DNA of 9,763 nt from Gemmatimonadota bacterium (GCA_002731735.1 PCCM01000136.1:1-9763); one strand, 5' to 3'; positions 1-7,318 are shown, counted from the stretch's first letter. Notes: generated by a model from the letters alone, not told the origin. Numbers and translations are program-made.

Positions 1-160
1 GCCCCAGATCGGGGAGGTTGCTGTCGGTAAGATTGAAGATCAACCCCCTAGCACCGGATACTGCGGTACCTTTTGTAACTCCGACCAGGAAGCCGGTCTG
101 CGAGTCGTAGTACCACTCGCCACGAAGCGCTGCTGTCACGCGCACCGCGGCCGTCACCAC
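1..160 (-). pseudogene. Partial minus-strand reading frame of unknown function, truncated by window edge, possibly frameshifted
   Basis: Read on the minus strand from 160 to 1, this frame has 53 sense codons without a stop and the peptide looks like real protein, with a GEWYYD segment, then TGFLVG, then an LIFNLTDSN segment. I do not recognise the family; the aromatic and glycine pattern suggests beta structure. The 3' end lies outside the window. In-frame GTG codons at 160, 157, 145 and 139 are possible starts, but none has a clear ribosome binding site. Upstream on the same strand, peptide-like sequence continues in a different frame (about 239-168). Dropping the single base at 167 would join the two frames smoothly. 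The gene may therefore be broken by a frameshift, or the read may hold an indel. It could also be an intact gene starting at one of the GTG codons. The call rests only on the look of the peptide. Confidence 0.35.
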
Positions 161-420
161 ACCGACATCCCAACCCTTCCAACGCCCACTTCGTCGATTC
201 GAGTGCCATGGGCGCTTCCGCCTTCTTGTACTTGGCCGGCGGAACGCACAGGCAAGAGGAGACGCTCGGGCGGTGTCGCGATCACGTGGAACACGGCTAT
301 TCTGCCGTCGCACCTCGTGCCCTCGGATCCCATGTTGACCGCTTCGGTGCCTCCCCTCACCTTAGTCCTCACCGAAAATGGCCCTGGCCTTGCCTCCTCT
401 CCTTGATAGGTGAGAAAACC
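161..420. other. Region between the left-edge minus-strand frame and the metalloprotease, with possible gene remnants
   Basis: No complete gene can be supported here. On the minus strand two short stretches look protein-like in different frames: about 239-168 (contains KYKKAEAP and STKWALEGLG) and about 330-245 (contains IAVFHVIATPPERLLLP). With the frame at 1-160 they could be pieces of one gene carrying two single-base shifts, one near 240 and one near 167. The plus-strand metalloprotease frame is open back to 208, but the codons before 421 encode arginine-, histidine- and proline-rich sequence unlike an exported protein's N-terminus, so I treat them as non-coding. The promoter of the metalloprotease should lie here, but I see no convincing -35/-10 pair. 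Confidence 0.3.
408..414 (+). promoter_or_regulatory. Ribosome binding site that sets the metalloprotease start
   Basis: AGGTGAG sits 6 bases before the ATG at 421. It supports that start over the in-frame ATG at 208, because a signal peptide follows directly after 421. Confidence 0.55.
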
Positions 421-2847
421 ATGAGACACCTCCTGCTCGCCACGATCAAACTGATGCTGGTGCCGTTGGCGCTGGTTTGCTTCTCGCCCCCCGTGCTAGC
501 TGCTGTGCCGATGCTGCAAGCCGATCGGCAGGACGATGAAGAAGAGGACGAACCCAAATCGTACAGCGACGTGATCACGGATGAAGCAGTCACGAGCGAG
601 GGTATCTTCAACACTCATATGATTGGAGACGACCTCTTCTTCGAAATCCCGTTGGACATGATGGAGCGGGAGATGCTGCTCCTCACCCGTATCGCGGCCA
701 CGCCGGCGGGAGTGGGCTTTGGGGGATCCAAGGCGAACACGTCGACCGTTCGATGGGAGAGGCAAGGCGAGCGGGTTCTGCTTCGCTTGGTGAACTACCA
801 GAACTTTGCAGACGACACGACTGCGATCTCCGAGGCGGTCCACAACTCCAACTTCGAGCCGATTATCATGGCCTTCGATGTGGAGGTGATGTCCGACGAC
901 GGTTCGGCCGCGGTCATCGACGTAAGCGACCTGTTCACCGACGACGTCACCCTGATAGGGCTGCAAAAGGGACGACGTGAGACGTACGGTGTGCGCTCCG
1001 TAGACAGTGACCGCACTTTCGTGACCCGTGCCACCGCGTTCCCGACCAACGTCGAGGTGCGGCGCACCCTCACCTATTCGGCCAACGACGCGCCGGCCAA
1101 CGGCGCGAGCAACACGCTCTCGATGGAAATGCACCACTCCATGCTTCTGCTTCCCGAGGATCCCATGGAACCCCGTATGTGCGACGAGCGTGTGGGTTTT
1201 TTCAGCACATCGCAAGTCGACTACGGCCTGGACGAGCAGCGCGCGACAACACAGTGCTTTATCACCCGCTGGCGGCTCGAGCCAAGCGATCCCGCTGCCT
1301 ACGCCCGTGGAGAGCTCGTCGATCCGGTCAAGCCGATCGTCTACTACATCGATCCAGCGACGCCTGAGAAGTGGCGCCCCTATATCAAGCAGGGCATCGA
1401 GGACTGGCAAGTCGCGTTCGAGGACGCGGGTTTCAGCAATGCGATCCTAGCCGCTGACGCCCCCACACCCGAAGAGGATCCCACCTGGAGTCCCGAGGAC
1501 GCACGTTACTCGGTGATCCGCTACCTCGCTTCGACGACCCAGAATGCGTCGGGGCCGCACGTGCACGACCCCCGAACGGGCGAGATCCTGGAGAGCGACA
1601 TCCAGTGGTACCACAATGTGATGAACCTCGTGAGGAATTGGTTCTTCGTTCAGACCTCTGCGGTGAACCCTGAGGCCCGAACCGTGAATTTCAGTGACGA
1701 ACTGATGGGCGAACTGATTCGCTTCGTTGCGGCACACGAGGTGGGACACACGATCGGGTTGCAGCACAACATGCAAGGTTCGTCGGCTTACCCGGTTGAT
1801 TCGCTACGGACGCGCTTCACGTGCACGATGGGTCTGGCCGCATCGATTATGGACTATGCTCGCTTCAACTACGTGGCTCAGCCTGGGGACGACACGTGCC
1901 TCATGCCGATGATCGGACCGTACGACAAGTTCGCCATCGAATGGGGATATCGACCTGTACCAGGGGCAGACCGGAACAGTGAGCAGGCCGTGCTCCGCGA
2001 TCGGATCGCGTTCATGCAGGAAGATCCGATTTACCGCTTCTCGAGTCCGAATGGTGAGGACCCGACCGCCTTGACCGAAGCGATCGGAGACGACGCCATG
2101 CGAGCGTCGGATTACGGAGTCGCGAATCTCGAGCGGATCATGAGCCATCTCACCGACTGGACATTCGTGGAGGGTGAGGACTACTCGGATCTGGAGGAGC
2201 TCTACACCAACATCGTCGGCCAGTGGAACCGCTACATCGGGCACGTCGTCACGAATATTGGCGGTGTCGTACAGACCAGGAAGCGACAGGGCCAGGCCGG
2301 CGTGCCGTTTGAGATGGTCGCCAAGAACGACCAAGCGAGGGCGATGGAGTACCTGAATCGCCAGGTCTTCGCGACCCCCCAGTGGCTGCTCGATTCCGAC
2401 ATTCTGGATCGCTTTCAGGGCAGCGGAGCCCCGGACCTCGTGCGGGCCCGGCAGGTCGGAGCGCTGAATCAAGTGCTCAACGTGCCTCGCATGAAACGCC
2501 TGGTCGAGCAAGAGGCGTTCCACGGATCACGGGCCTACTCGCTCGGGGACATGTTGGACGAGTTGCGGGAGGGTGTGTGGTCGGAGATTCACACCGCCCA
2601 GGACACCGATGCGTACCGAAGGAACTTGCAGCGTGGATATCTGGAACGGATGAAAACGCTCATGGCCGACGAGGACGCACAGGAAACTGACGTGGCGCCT
2701 TTCGTTCGAGGGCAGCTCCTCACGTTGAGTGGCGAGTTGTCAACTGCCGCGGCACCGGTCACCCATCGCGCCACACGACTCCACTACCTAGACGCGATCG
2801 CGCGGATCGAGGCCATCCTGGAGCCGACTGCGGACAGCGCGCCCTAG
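421..2847 (+). CDS. Secreted zinc-dependent metalloprotease, DUF5117/DUF4953 type
   Basis: An 808-residue exported protein, probably an endopeptidase acting in the periplasm or outside the cell. Residues 1-27 form a Sec signal peptide (basic start, hydrophobic core, probable cleavage after VLA), followed by an acidic patch (DDEEEDE, about 38-44). Residues of about 60-290 match the look of DUF5117: a GIFNTHMIGDDLFFEIP segment and MLLLTRIAATP. The catalytic part contains HEVGHTIGLQHN at 439-450, a full HExxHxxGxxH zinc site with H439, H443 and H449 as ligands and E440 as catalytic base. SIMDY around M477 serves as the metzincin-like Met-turn. The PYDKFAIEWGY segment after it and the ATPQWLLDSD segment near the C-terminus are typical of DUF4953 proteins. 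Length fits the usual 800-900 residues. The frame is open back to 208, but ATG 421 has the Shine-Dalgarno and the signal peptide. The gene stands alone, convergent with the MBL gene. To my knowledge the family has little biochemical characterisation, so the substrate is unknown. Confidence 0.9.
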   Translation: MRHLLLATIKLMLVPLALVCFSPPVLAAVPMLQADRQDDEEEDEPKSYSDVITDEAVTSEGIFNTHMIGDDLFFEIPLDMMEREMLLLTRIAATPAGVGFGGSKANTSTVRWERQGERVLLRLVNYQNFADDTTAISEAVHNSNFEPIIMAFDVEVMSDDGSAAVIDVSDLFTDDVTLIGLQKGRRETYGVRSVDSDRTFVTRATAFPTNVEVRRTLTYSANDAPANGASNTLSMEMHHSMLLLPEDPMEPRMCDERVGFFSTSQVDYGLDEQRATTQCFITRWRLEPSDPAAYARGELVDPVKPIVYYIDPATPEKWRPYIKQGIEDWQVAFEDAGFSNAILAADAPTPEEDPTWSPEDARYSVIRYLASTTQNASGPHVHDPRTGEILESDIQWYHNVMNLVRNWFFVQTSAVNPEARTVNFSDELMGELIRFVAAHEVGHTIGLQHNMQGSSAYPVDSLRTRFTCTMGLAASIMDYARFNYVAQPGDDTCLMPMIGPYDKFAIEWGYRPVPGADRNSEQAVLRDRIAFMQEDPIYRFSSPNGEDPTALTEAIGDDAMRASDYGVANLERIMSHLTDWTFVEGEDYSDLEELYTNIVGQWNRYIGHVVTNIGGVVQTRKRQGQAGVPFEMVAKNDQARAMEYLNRQVFATPQWLLDSDILDRFQGSGAPDLVRARQVGALNQVLNVPRMKRLVEQEAFHGSRAYSLGDMLDELREGVWSEIHTAQDTDAYRRNLQRGYLERMKTLMADEDAQETDVAPFVRGQLLTLSGELSTAAAPVTHRATRLHYLDAIARIEAILEPTADSAP

Positions 2848-2863
2848 GGCACGCAGAGCGCTG
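2835..2863 (+). terminator. Nested inverted repeat over the metalloprotease stop codon, weak terminator candidate
   Basis: CAGCGC (2835-2840) pairs perfectly with GCGCTG (2858-2863), and inside lies the palindrome GCCCTAGGGC (2841-2850), which contains the TAG stop. No run of T follows, so an intrinsic terminator is not well supported. It may be a 3' stabilising hairpin or chance in GC-rich DNA. Confidence 0.25.
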
Positions 2864-3001
2864 GCGTCGGTCGACCGCGAACGCCGCGTCGTCGATGATC
2901 GTGCCCGCCGCACGAGTCTCGAGCTCCTGGCCCCCGGCTTCGGACCACGCGGCGAGGAGTGTCGACAGCACGATGACCAGACACTGCCCTCTTGCGTGAC
3001 A

Positions 3002-3030
3002 TCGCGATTGTTTCGACGGAATCAACGCGA
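3002..3030 (-). terminator. Hairpin downstream of the MBL gene, weak terminator candidate
   Basis: TCGCG-A-TTG (3002-3010) pairs with CAACGCGA (3023-3030): eight base pairs with one bulged base and a 12-base loop. It lies 11 bases past the stop of the minus-strand MBL gene, where a terminator is expected, but no T-tract follows on the minus strand. Confidence 0.22.
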
Positions 3031-3041
3031 TAGGGAGACCC

Positions 3042-4679
3042 TCATCGGCCCGACTCGACGAGCGTCATGAAATCCGACCAAGCAACCGGGAGCCCGTGGA
3101 TCGGGACGATCGTCTCGACGTCGAGTCCGAGGCGCCTTATGTGGCCCAAGAGTGACCGGTTGGCCGGTGTTGCGCGGGCCTGGGGCGGGGCGCCAGGACC
3201 GGCCGAGTCGAAGAGATCGGCCTCGATCAAGATCCGTTCGGTCGGGAGATAGACGACCATCATACCCTCGGCGTGCGTCAACGGGTGCACGTAGGAGATG
3301 TGCATCGAGCGCTCCCCGTCGTTGAGCCAGTAATTCTCCCGTACAGTCTCGTATTGATAGCCTTCGGCTAGCTCCGTCGGCGGCCAGAGGGAGAGCATGT
3401 CGGGGGCGAGCGTGCGCGGCGCGTAGTTGAGCACGTCCCGCGTGTAGAACTCGTAGTTCTTCCAATGCGTGATGATGGTGGCTCCGATGTGCATATAGGT
3501 GCGGAGCCCACCGATGTGGTCGTGGTGCTGGTGCGTGTTCACCAGGAACCGGATCGGTTTGTTGGGTGCCAGGCGCGCGACCTCATCGATGACCGCGAGG
3601 CTACGTGACTCGTCGAGCGGAGCCTCAACGACCGCCACGTAGTCATCGAACTCGACGGCCACACTGTTGTGTGAGGACCCTCCGAGGAGCCACACGCCAT
3701 CGGTCAACTCCCGGGTGGTGACCACCGTCGAAAACTCGGCCTGCCGTACCACGTCCGGGACCGCGACCGGGTCGTCGCATTCGTTCGCCCGGATGTCGGC
3801 AAGGGTTCCCCCGAACGCATTGTGGCCGGCGTTGATGCTTTGGGATTGAAAGTTGTCGTCCCATCCTTCGTGCTGATGCCAGCCCGTGGGAAAACGCACA
3901 CCGTTACCGATGTCGACATAGCTCGCGTTGGTGAACTCGTGCTCGTAGTTCATGTCCCCGAGGACGGGATCGGGCACCCAAGTATGGATCCGCTGGAGCA
4001 GATTTTCGCTGTTGATCGTGGCATCCACTCTATACTTGCCGAGAACGGTGATCGAGACGATGAAGACCTTCTCCGGCACGGTGGTCGCGCCGTCCCGACC
4101 CATCTCACCAAGCTCCCACCGCCACGCCGCCTTCGGATCGGCGCCGGGCATCATCGCTGCCTTGAGGAATCCGTGGGGGTTGAGCCACATATCGAGCTGC
4201 CATCGCTCCGCCTCCTCTGGCGGTGCCGGAACGGGCTCGTTCCCCGGTCCGTCCACGTGCCAGGCGTACTCTCCGTTGACCATGAAGCGCTGGCGAGCAT
4301 TCTGTTGGATCGGCGTACCGCCACGCCACCCGAGCCCGTGTTTCCAAGAGGCGGGATTGTTGCCCGGTTCCCGGTCGAACTCTTCGACCATGGTTCCGGT
4401 CTCCCAGTTCATGGTCCGGGTGTAATTGGTTAGAGGCCGCCCACGCGGCCAGTCCACTTCGTATCCATTCAGGCGTTGCTGGCCCACCATGCCGGCGTAG
4501 GCGGACCCCGAGATCGAAACGCAGCGTAGGTTGGCCACGCCGATGACGGCGGAGGCGGCCTGCAAGATGGGGCCCGGATCGAGGTAGCCGGGTGGCAGCT
4601 CCTGGGCTGCGACGGGCCTCCCGAGCAGTCCCCCCATCAGTATGGCTGCCATAGCGAGACACGTTTTCCGGATTGACAT
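3042..4679 (-). CDS. Exported metallo-beta-lactamase-fold hydrolase with a long N-terminal extension
   Basis: A 545-residue protein with a Sec signal peptide (residues 1 to about 25, ending PVAAQ). The C-terminal half (about 310-540) is a metallo-beta-lactamase domain with every ligand for two metal ions: HQHHDH at 383-388 (H383, H385, D387, H388), H469 in LTHAEG, D488 in EADLFD and H528 in VPIHGLP. The segment around GMMVVYLPTERILIEADLF matches the usual strand before the bridging aspartate. Residues of about 30-300 are rich in tryptophan and polar residues and carry no motif I know; a LolA-like beta fold is only a guess. Start: a GTG at 4685 is in frame, but the GAGGAG at 4690-4685 overlaps it and stands 5 bases before the ATG at 4679, so I chose the ATG. 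It is the second gene of an operon after the M28 peptidase. Substrate unknown: beta-lactam, lactone, thioester and phosphoester hydrolases share this fold, so it should not be called a resistance gene. Confidence 0.85.
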   Translation of the reverse strand: MSIRKTCLAMAAILMGGLLGRPVAAQELPPGYLDPGPILQAASAVIGVANLRCVSISGSAYAGMVGQQRLNGYEVDWPRGRPLTNYTRTMNWETGTMVEEFDREPGNNPASWKHGLGWRGGTPIQQNARQRFMVNGEYAWHVDGPGNEPVPAPPEEAERWQLDMWLNPHGFLKAAMMPGADPKAAWRWELGEMGRDGATTVPEKVFIVSITVLGKYRVDATINSENLLQRIHTWVPDPVLGDMNYEHEFTNASYVDIGNGVRFPTGWHQHEGWDDNFQSQSINAGHNAFGGTLADIRANECDDPVAVPDVVRQAEFSTVVTTRELTDGVWLLGGSSHNSVAVEFDDYVAVVEAPLDESRSLAVIDEVARLAPNKPIRFLVNTHQHHDHIGGLRTYMHIGATIITHWKNYEFYTRDVLNYAPRTLAPDMLSLWPPTELAEGYQYETVRENYWLNDGERSMHISYVHPLTHAEGMMVVYLPTERILIEADLFDSAGPGAPPQARATPANRSLLGHIRRLGLDVETIVPIHGLPVAWSDFMTLVESGR

Positions 4680-4684
4680 GCGCA

Positions 4685-4690
4685 CTCCTC
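4685..4690 (-). promoter_or_regulatory. Ribosome binding site of the MBL gene, overlapping the M28 stop codon
   Basis: GAGGAG on the minus strand begins inside the TGA stop of the M28 gene (4691-4689) and lies 5 bases before the ATG at 4679. The arrangement suggests translational coupling and decides for ATG 4679 over GTG 4685. Confidence 0.7.
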
Positions 4691-5729
4691 AGTTCCCGTC
4701 CGGGAGGTCCACGCGGGTGGGTGTGGCCGCCCCCGAGACGATGGTTTCCGCGCCCATCGCGATGGCTCGGATTGTGTTGGTCAGGTGCTCCAGATCCAGG
4801 GTCTCCACGTGGTCGGTCACCTGGTGATAATCTTGGTCCACGTCGATCGGCGTTGTGGAAATCGAGTGAGCGGGCACACCCGAGCGGGCGAGCGTCGCGT
4901 TGTCGGAACGGTAGAAGAGGCGTTGGTCAGGGTATGGGTCCGGGTAGAACTCGTATTCGGTACCCGTGACAGCCTCCTGGAGAATCAAGCCGAAGGAGGA
5001 TTGCTCGAAGCCCGTGATCCAGGCGGTGTTCGGCCCCTGTACGGCTGGTTTGCCGATCATCTCGATGTTGAACATGGCGACGATCTGGTCGGGATCGAGC
5101 TGGGTCGAGTAGTACCGGGAGCCAAAACCACCCCGCTCCTCTGCGGTGAAGGCCGCGAAAAGCAGCGTCCTCTCGGGTGTGCCCCTCTCGGCAAAATATC
5201 TGCCAAGCATGACCACTGCGGTCGTGCCCGACGCGTTGTCGTTCGCGCCGTTAGCGATCGAATCTCCTGCGACGGGCTCTCGAATCCCGATGTGATCGTA
5301 GTGGGCGGAGAACAGCACGTACTCGTCGCTCCTCCGGCCCGGGATCATGCCCACCACGTTGACCAACCCTTGTTCAGACGCGGAAGCCCCTCCGTTGCCA
5401 CCCACGTTTGCCGCTCCCCTTGTCGGTGTCGGAACACTGAACCACTGGAGATATCCGTCCGCACCCTCGGGGCTCTCGAGTCCCGCAGCGGCGAACTCAC
5501 CGGCGAGGTATTCGGCGGCTCGTACAGCGTCGGCGGAGAACGCGCTTCGGCCTCGCATGTCGTCGTCGGCCAGCGTCGAGATGATCTGCTCCACCCGCGC
5601 CTGTTCGATGCGTGGCGCCTCGGGAGTGGTGGACGCAGTCTGCGCCGACGCACACGCGGAGAGTACAGCCGAGGAGAGTAGTGCCGAGGGGACGGTGACT
5701 CTGATGAAACTGGACATTGGGGCACTCAT
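4689..5729 (-). CDS. M28-family zinc peptidase, probable lipoprotein
   Basis: A 346-residue peptidase of the M28 family (aminopeptidase-like, typically two zinc ions), which would release N-terminal residues from peptides. Its N-terminus is a lipoprotein signal with lipobox LSAC and lipidated C26; the residue after it is alanine, so outer-membrane attachment is likely if Lol rules apply. Metal-site motifs occur in the expected order: H143 in SAHYDHIG, bridging D164 in GANDNASG, the E197-E198 pair in FTAEERGG (catalytic base and ligand), E223 in NIEMIG and H302 in DYHQVTDH. The E223 position is more often aspartate in well-studied members; glutamate can still bind metal, so activity is plausible. 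The start at 5729 has a weak AAGG 9 bases upstream; an ATG at codon 5 would also keep the lipobox. It is first in an operon with the MBL gene 9 bases downstream and is divergent from the amino acid permease. Substrate preference cannot be read from sequence. Confidence 0.9.
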   Translation of the reverse strand: MSAPMSSFIRVTVPSALLSSAVLSACASAQTASTTPEAPRIEQARVEQIISTLADDDMRGRSAFSADAVRAAEYLAGEFAAAGLESPEGADGYLQWFSVPTPTRGAANVGGNGGASASEQGLVNVVGMIPGRRSDEYVLFSAHYDHIGIREPVAGDSIANGANDNASGTTAVVMLGRYFAERGTPERTLLFAAFTAEERGGFGSRYYSTQLDPDQIVAMFNIEMIGKPAVQGPNTAWITGFEQSSFGLILQEAVTGTEYEFYPDPYPDQRLFYRSDNATLARSGVPAHSISTTPIDVDQDYHQVTDHVETLDLEHLTNTIRAIAMGAETIVSGAATPTRVDLPDGN

Positions 5730-5831
5730 CGGCGTGAACCTTAGCTGTGGCTGGTCGGCAGGGCGAACACACGCGGTCGATCCTCAGCACCCATCATAAG
5801 CGATCTAGGAGGTCGCCGGGAGGCGTGGTCG
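5730..5831. promoter_or_regulatory. Divergent promoter region between the M28 operon and the permease
   Basis: These 102 bases must hold promoters for both directions. For the minus strand, TATGAT (5798-5793) is a fair -10 element about 64 bases before the M28 start, but no good -35 is visible. For the plus strand, CATAAG at 5795-5800 is only a weak -10 match. GCGATC (5800-5805) and GGTCGC (5811-5816) can pair around an AGGA loop. No operator can be named. Confidence 0.35.
5818..5823 (+). promoter_or_regulatory. Ribosome binding site supporting the GTG start of the permease
   Basis: GGGAGG stands 8 bases before the GTG at 5832. The in-frame ATGs at 5865 and 5967 have no well-spaced Shine-Dalgarno. 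Confidence 0.5.
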
Positions 5832-7298
5832 GTGGACGAACCAGGCCCTCCGTCGCTAGGATGGATGCTCCTCACCGGTCCGCGAAGTACCCTCACCCAT
5901 CAAACCATTTCAAGGGAAACTCCGATCGCACCCATTTCGGGGGACCAGAGCAGGCTGACGCGGCACATGCGCTTGCGTTCCGCGACTGCTCTCGTGATCG
6001 CGAACATGATCGGCGCGGGCATCTTCACGACCACGGGATTTCAGGCTGCTGATCTCAGGAATCCGCTCTTCATCTTTGTGCTGTGGGTGATCGGGGGGAC
6101 TCTCGCCTTGCTCGGTGCCCTCTGCTATGCCGAATTGGGAGCCATGATGCCCCGCGCTGGGGCGGAGTACGTTTATCTCCGTGAAACGTATGGCCCGGCC
6201 GCGGGCTTCATGAGCGCCTTCGTGTCCCTTGTGGCGGGGTTTTCCGCCCCGATCGCGGCGGCACTCAAGAGCTTCGTCATCTACGCAGGCCACTTCTTCC
6301 CCTTCCTGGCCGACGATCCGACCTTTGGGGGGATGGCGGTCGTCGACTTGATTGCGGTGGGGCTGGTCTGGCTTCTGGTCGGAATCCACCTACGGGCGGT
6401 GCGGTCCGGCACCGGCTTCAATGACTTCATGACCGTCTTCAAGGTGGGCGGCATCGTCGTGATCATTCTCGCCGCCGCGTCCATCGGCCGCGGGGACGTC
6501 TCCAACTTGGTCACTGCCTCACCATCCTTCCAGGAACTGAGCCGTAACGACACCCTCGCCGCGTTCGGCACGTCGCTGATCTTCGTGATGTTCTGCTTCT
6601 CGGGCTGGAACGCGGCGGCCTACGTCGCGAGTGAGATGGAACATCCTCAGCGGGATCTACCGCGTGCCCTCCTCGTCGGGACGGCGACCGTGCTCGCCCT
6701 CTATCTCGGGCTCAACGCGGTCTACTTCTATGGGGCTGGCGTCGACGAGTTGGCCGGCCAGGTCGAGGTGGGGCTCGTGGCGTCGCGCTCCCTCTTCGGA
6801 CCCACCGGTGTGAGTATGGTGACGATCGTGCTGTGTGCGTCTATCCTGGCTTCCGCTTCTGCGATGACGTTGGTGGGACCACGCGTCTACTACGCCCTGG
6901 GCAAGGATTTTGCCCCGTTCGCATTCCTCGCCCGGACCCGGCGGGGCGGCGCTCCAGCTGTCGCGCTCATCATTCAAGGGATCGTCACTTCGATCATCAT
7001 CGTCTCGGGACGCGTCGACCAGATCCAACAGTACGCCGGCTTTACGCTCACCCTCTTTGCGAGCTTGGCCGTTTCCTGTGTGATCGTGTTGCGTGTCCGC
7101 AGGCCAGAGGCTGCGCGGCCGTTCCGCACGTGGGGCTATCCTCTGAGCCCGATCCTGTTTCTCGGGGTGTCGGCGTGGATGATGTACTGGGCTTTTCAGG
7201 GACGTCCGTTGGAATCCACACTCTCCTTTGTAACCGTTCTGGCCGGGGGTCTCATCTTCGCTCTCTTCGTTCGCCGGGGTAGTGCCAGCGGGTCGTAG
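5832..7298 (+). CDS. APC-superfamily amino acid permease, 12 membrane helices
   Basis: A 488-residue inner-membrane transporter, most likely taking up or exchanging amino acids. About 12 hydrophobic segments lie between residues 50 and 480. The first holds the unwound GAGIF motif (61-65), which in this superfamily binds the substrate's amino and carboxyl groups. SGWNAAAYVASEME starts at S257 and leads into HPQRDLPRA, the usual helix 6-7 signature. PFRTWGYPLSPILFL before helix 11 resembles LAT/YfnA-like permeases. The start is uncertain: GTG 5832 has a good Shine-Dalgarno but gives an N-terminal tail of about 45 polar residues, while ATG 5967 sits directly before helix 1 and would cut off an RLTRH segment that looks native. 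The gene is divergent from the M28-MBL operon, so its product could import amino acids released by the peptidase; this is inferred from position. Substrate cannot be assigned. Confidence 0.9.
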   Translation: MDEPGPPSLGWMLLTGPRSTLTHQTISRETPIAPISGDQSRLTRHMRLRSATALVIANMIGAGIFTTTGFQAADLRNPLFIFVLWVIGGTLALLGALCYAELGAMMPRAGAEYVYLRETYGPAAGFMSAFVSLVAGFSAPIAAALKSFVIYAGHFFPFLADDPTFGGMAVVDLIAVGLVWLLVGIHLRAVRSGTGFNDFMTVFKVGGIVVIILAAASIGRGDVSNLVTASPSFQELSRNDTLAAFGTSLIFVMFCFSGWNAAAYVASEMEHPQRDLPRALLVGTATVLALYLGLNAVYFYGAGVDELAGQVEVGLVASRSLFGPTGVSMVTIVLCASILASASAMTLVGPRVYYALGKDFAPFAFLARTRRGGAPAVALIIQGIVTSIIIVSGRVDQIQQYAGFTLTLFASLAVSCVIVLRVRRPEAARPFRTWGYPLSPILFLGVSAWMMYWAFQGRPLESTLSFVTVLAGGLIFALFVRRGSASGS

Positions 7299-7318
7299 GC
7301 GCTGGCTCCGAATCTTTT
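7284..7318 (+). terminator. Probable intrinsic terminator overlapping the permease stop codon
   Basis: GCCAGCG (7284-7290) and CGCTGGC (7300-7306) form a perfect 7-base-pair stem with a 9-base loop that contains the TAG stop. A short T-rich tail (TCTTTT, 7313-7318) begins 7 bases after the stem. The tail is short and offset, so efficiency may be modest. Confidence 0.45.

Noticed and set aside
208..420. In-frame upstream extension of the metalloprotease from ATG 208
   Set aside because: The encoded 71 residues are unlike an exported N-terminus, and they would bury a good signal peptide that begins at 421 after a Shine-Dalgarno.
496..1410. Long minus-strand open frame of 304 codons inside the metalloprotease gene
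   Set aside because: Its sequence is arginine-, histidine- and valine-rich with no family likeness. The opposite strand carries a clear protease with catalytic motifs, so this is a GC-rich antisense shadow.
2759..3025. Minus-strand frame of 88 codons directly downstream of the MBL gene, with a hydrophobic stretch (LVIVLSTLLAAW)
   Set aside because: It needs a TTG start without a good ribosome binding site, and its second half is the arginine- and proline-rich antisense of the metalloprotease end. It could be a remnant but is not supported as a gene.
3822..4433. Plus-strand open frame of 203 codons opposite the MBL gene
   Set aside because: It is an antisense shadow of the well-supported MBL gene, without signal, motif or ribosome binding site.
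3042..4679. Reading the MBL-fold protein as an antibiotic beta-lactamase
   Set aside because: It has only the general fold motifs and a large unrelated N-terminal region; the fold covers many hydrolases and nothing here points to beta-lactams.
4785..5681. Plus-strand open frame of 298 codons opposite the M28 gene
   Set aside because: The M28 metal-site motifs and lipobox on the other strand are intact; this frame has only low-complexity Arg/Gly/Val sequence.
5825..6052. Alternative plus-strand frame from GTG 5825 behind AGGAGG (5807-5812)
   Set aside because: The AGGAGG is 12 bases from this GTG and the peptide is Arg/His rich with no family likeness; the overlapping APC frame has clear transporter motifs.
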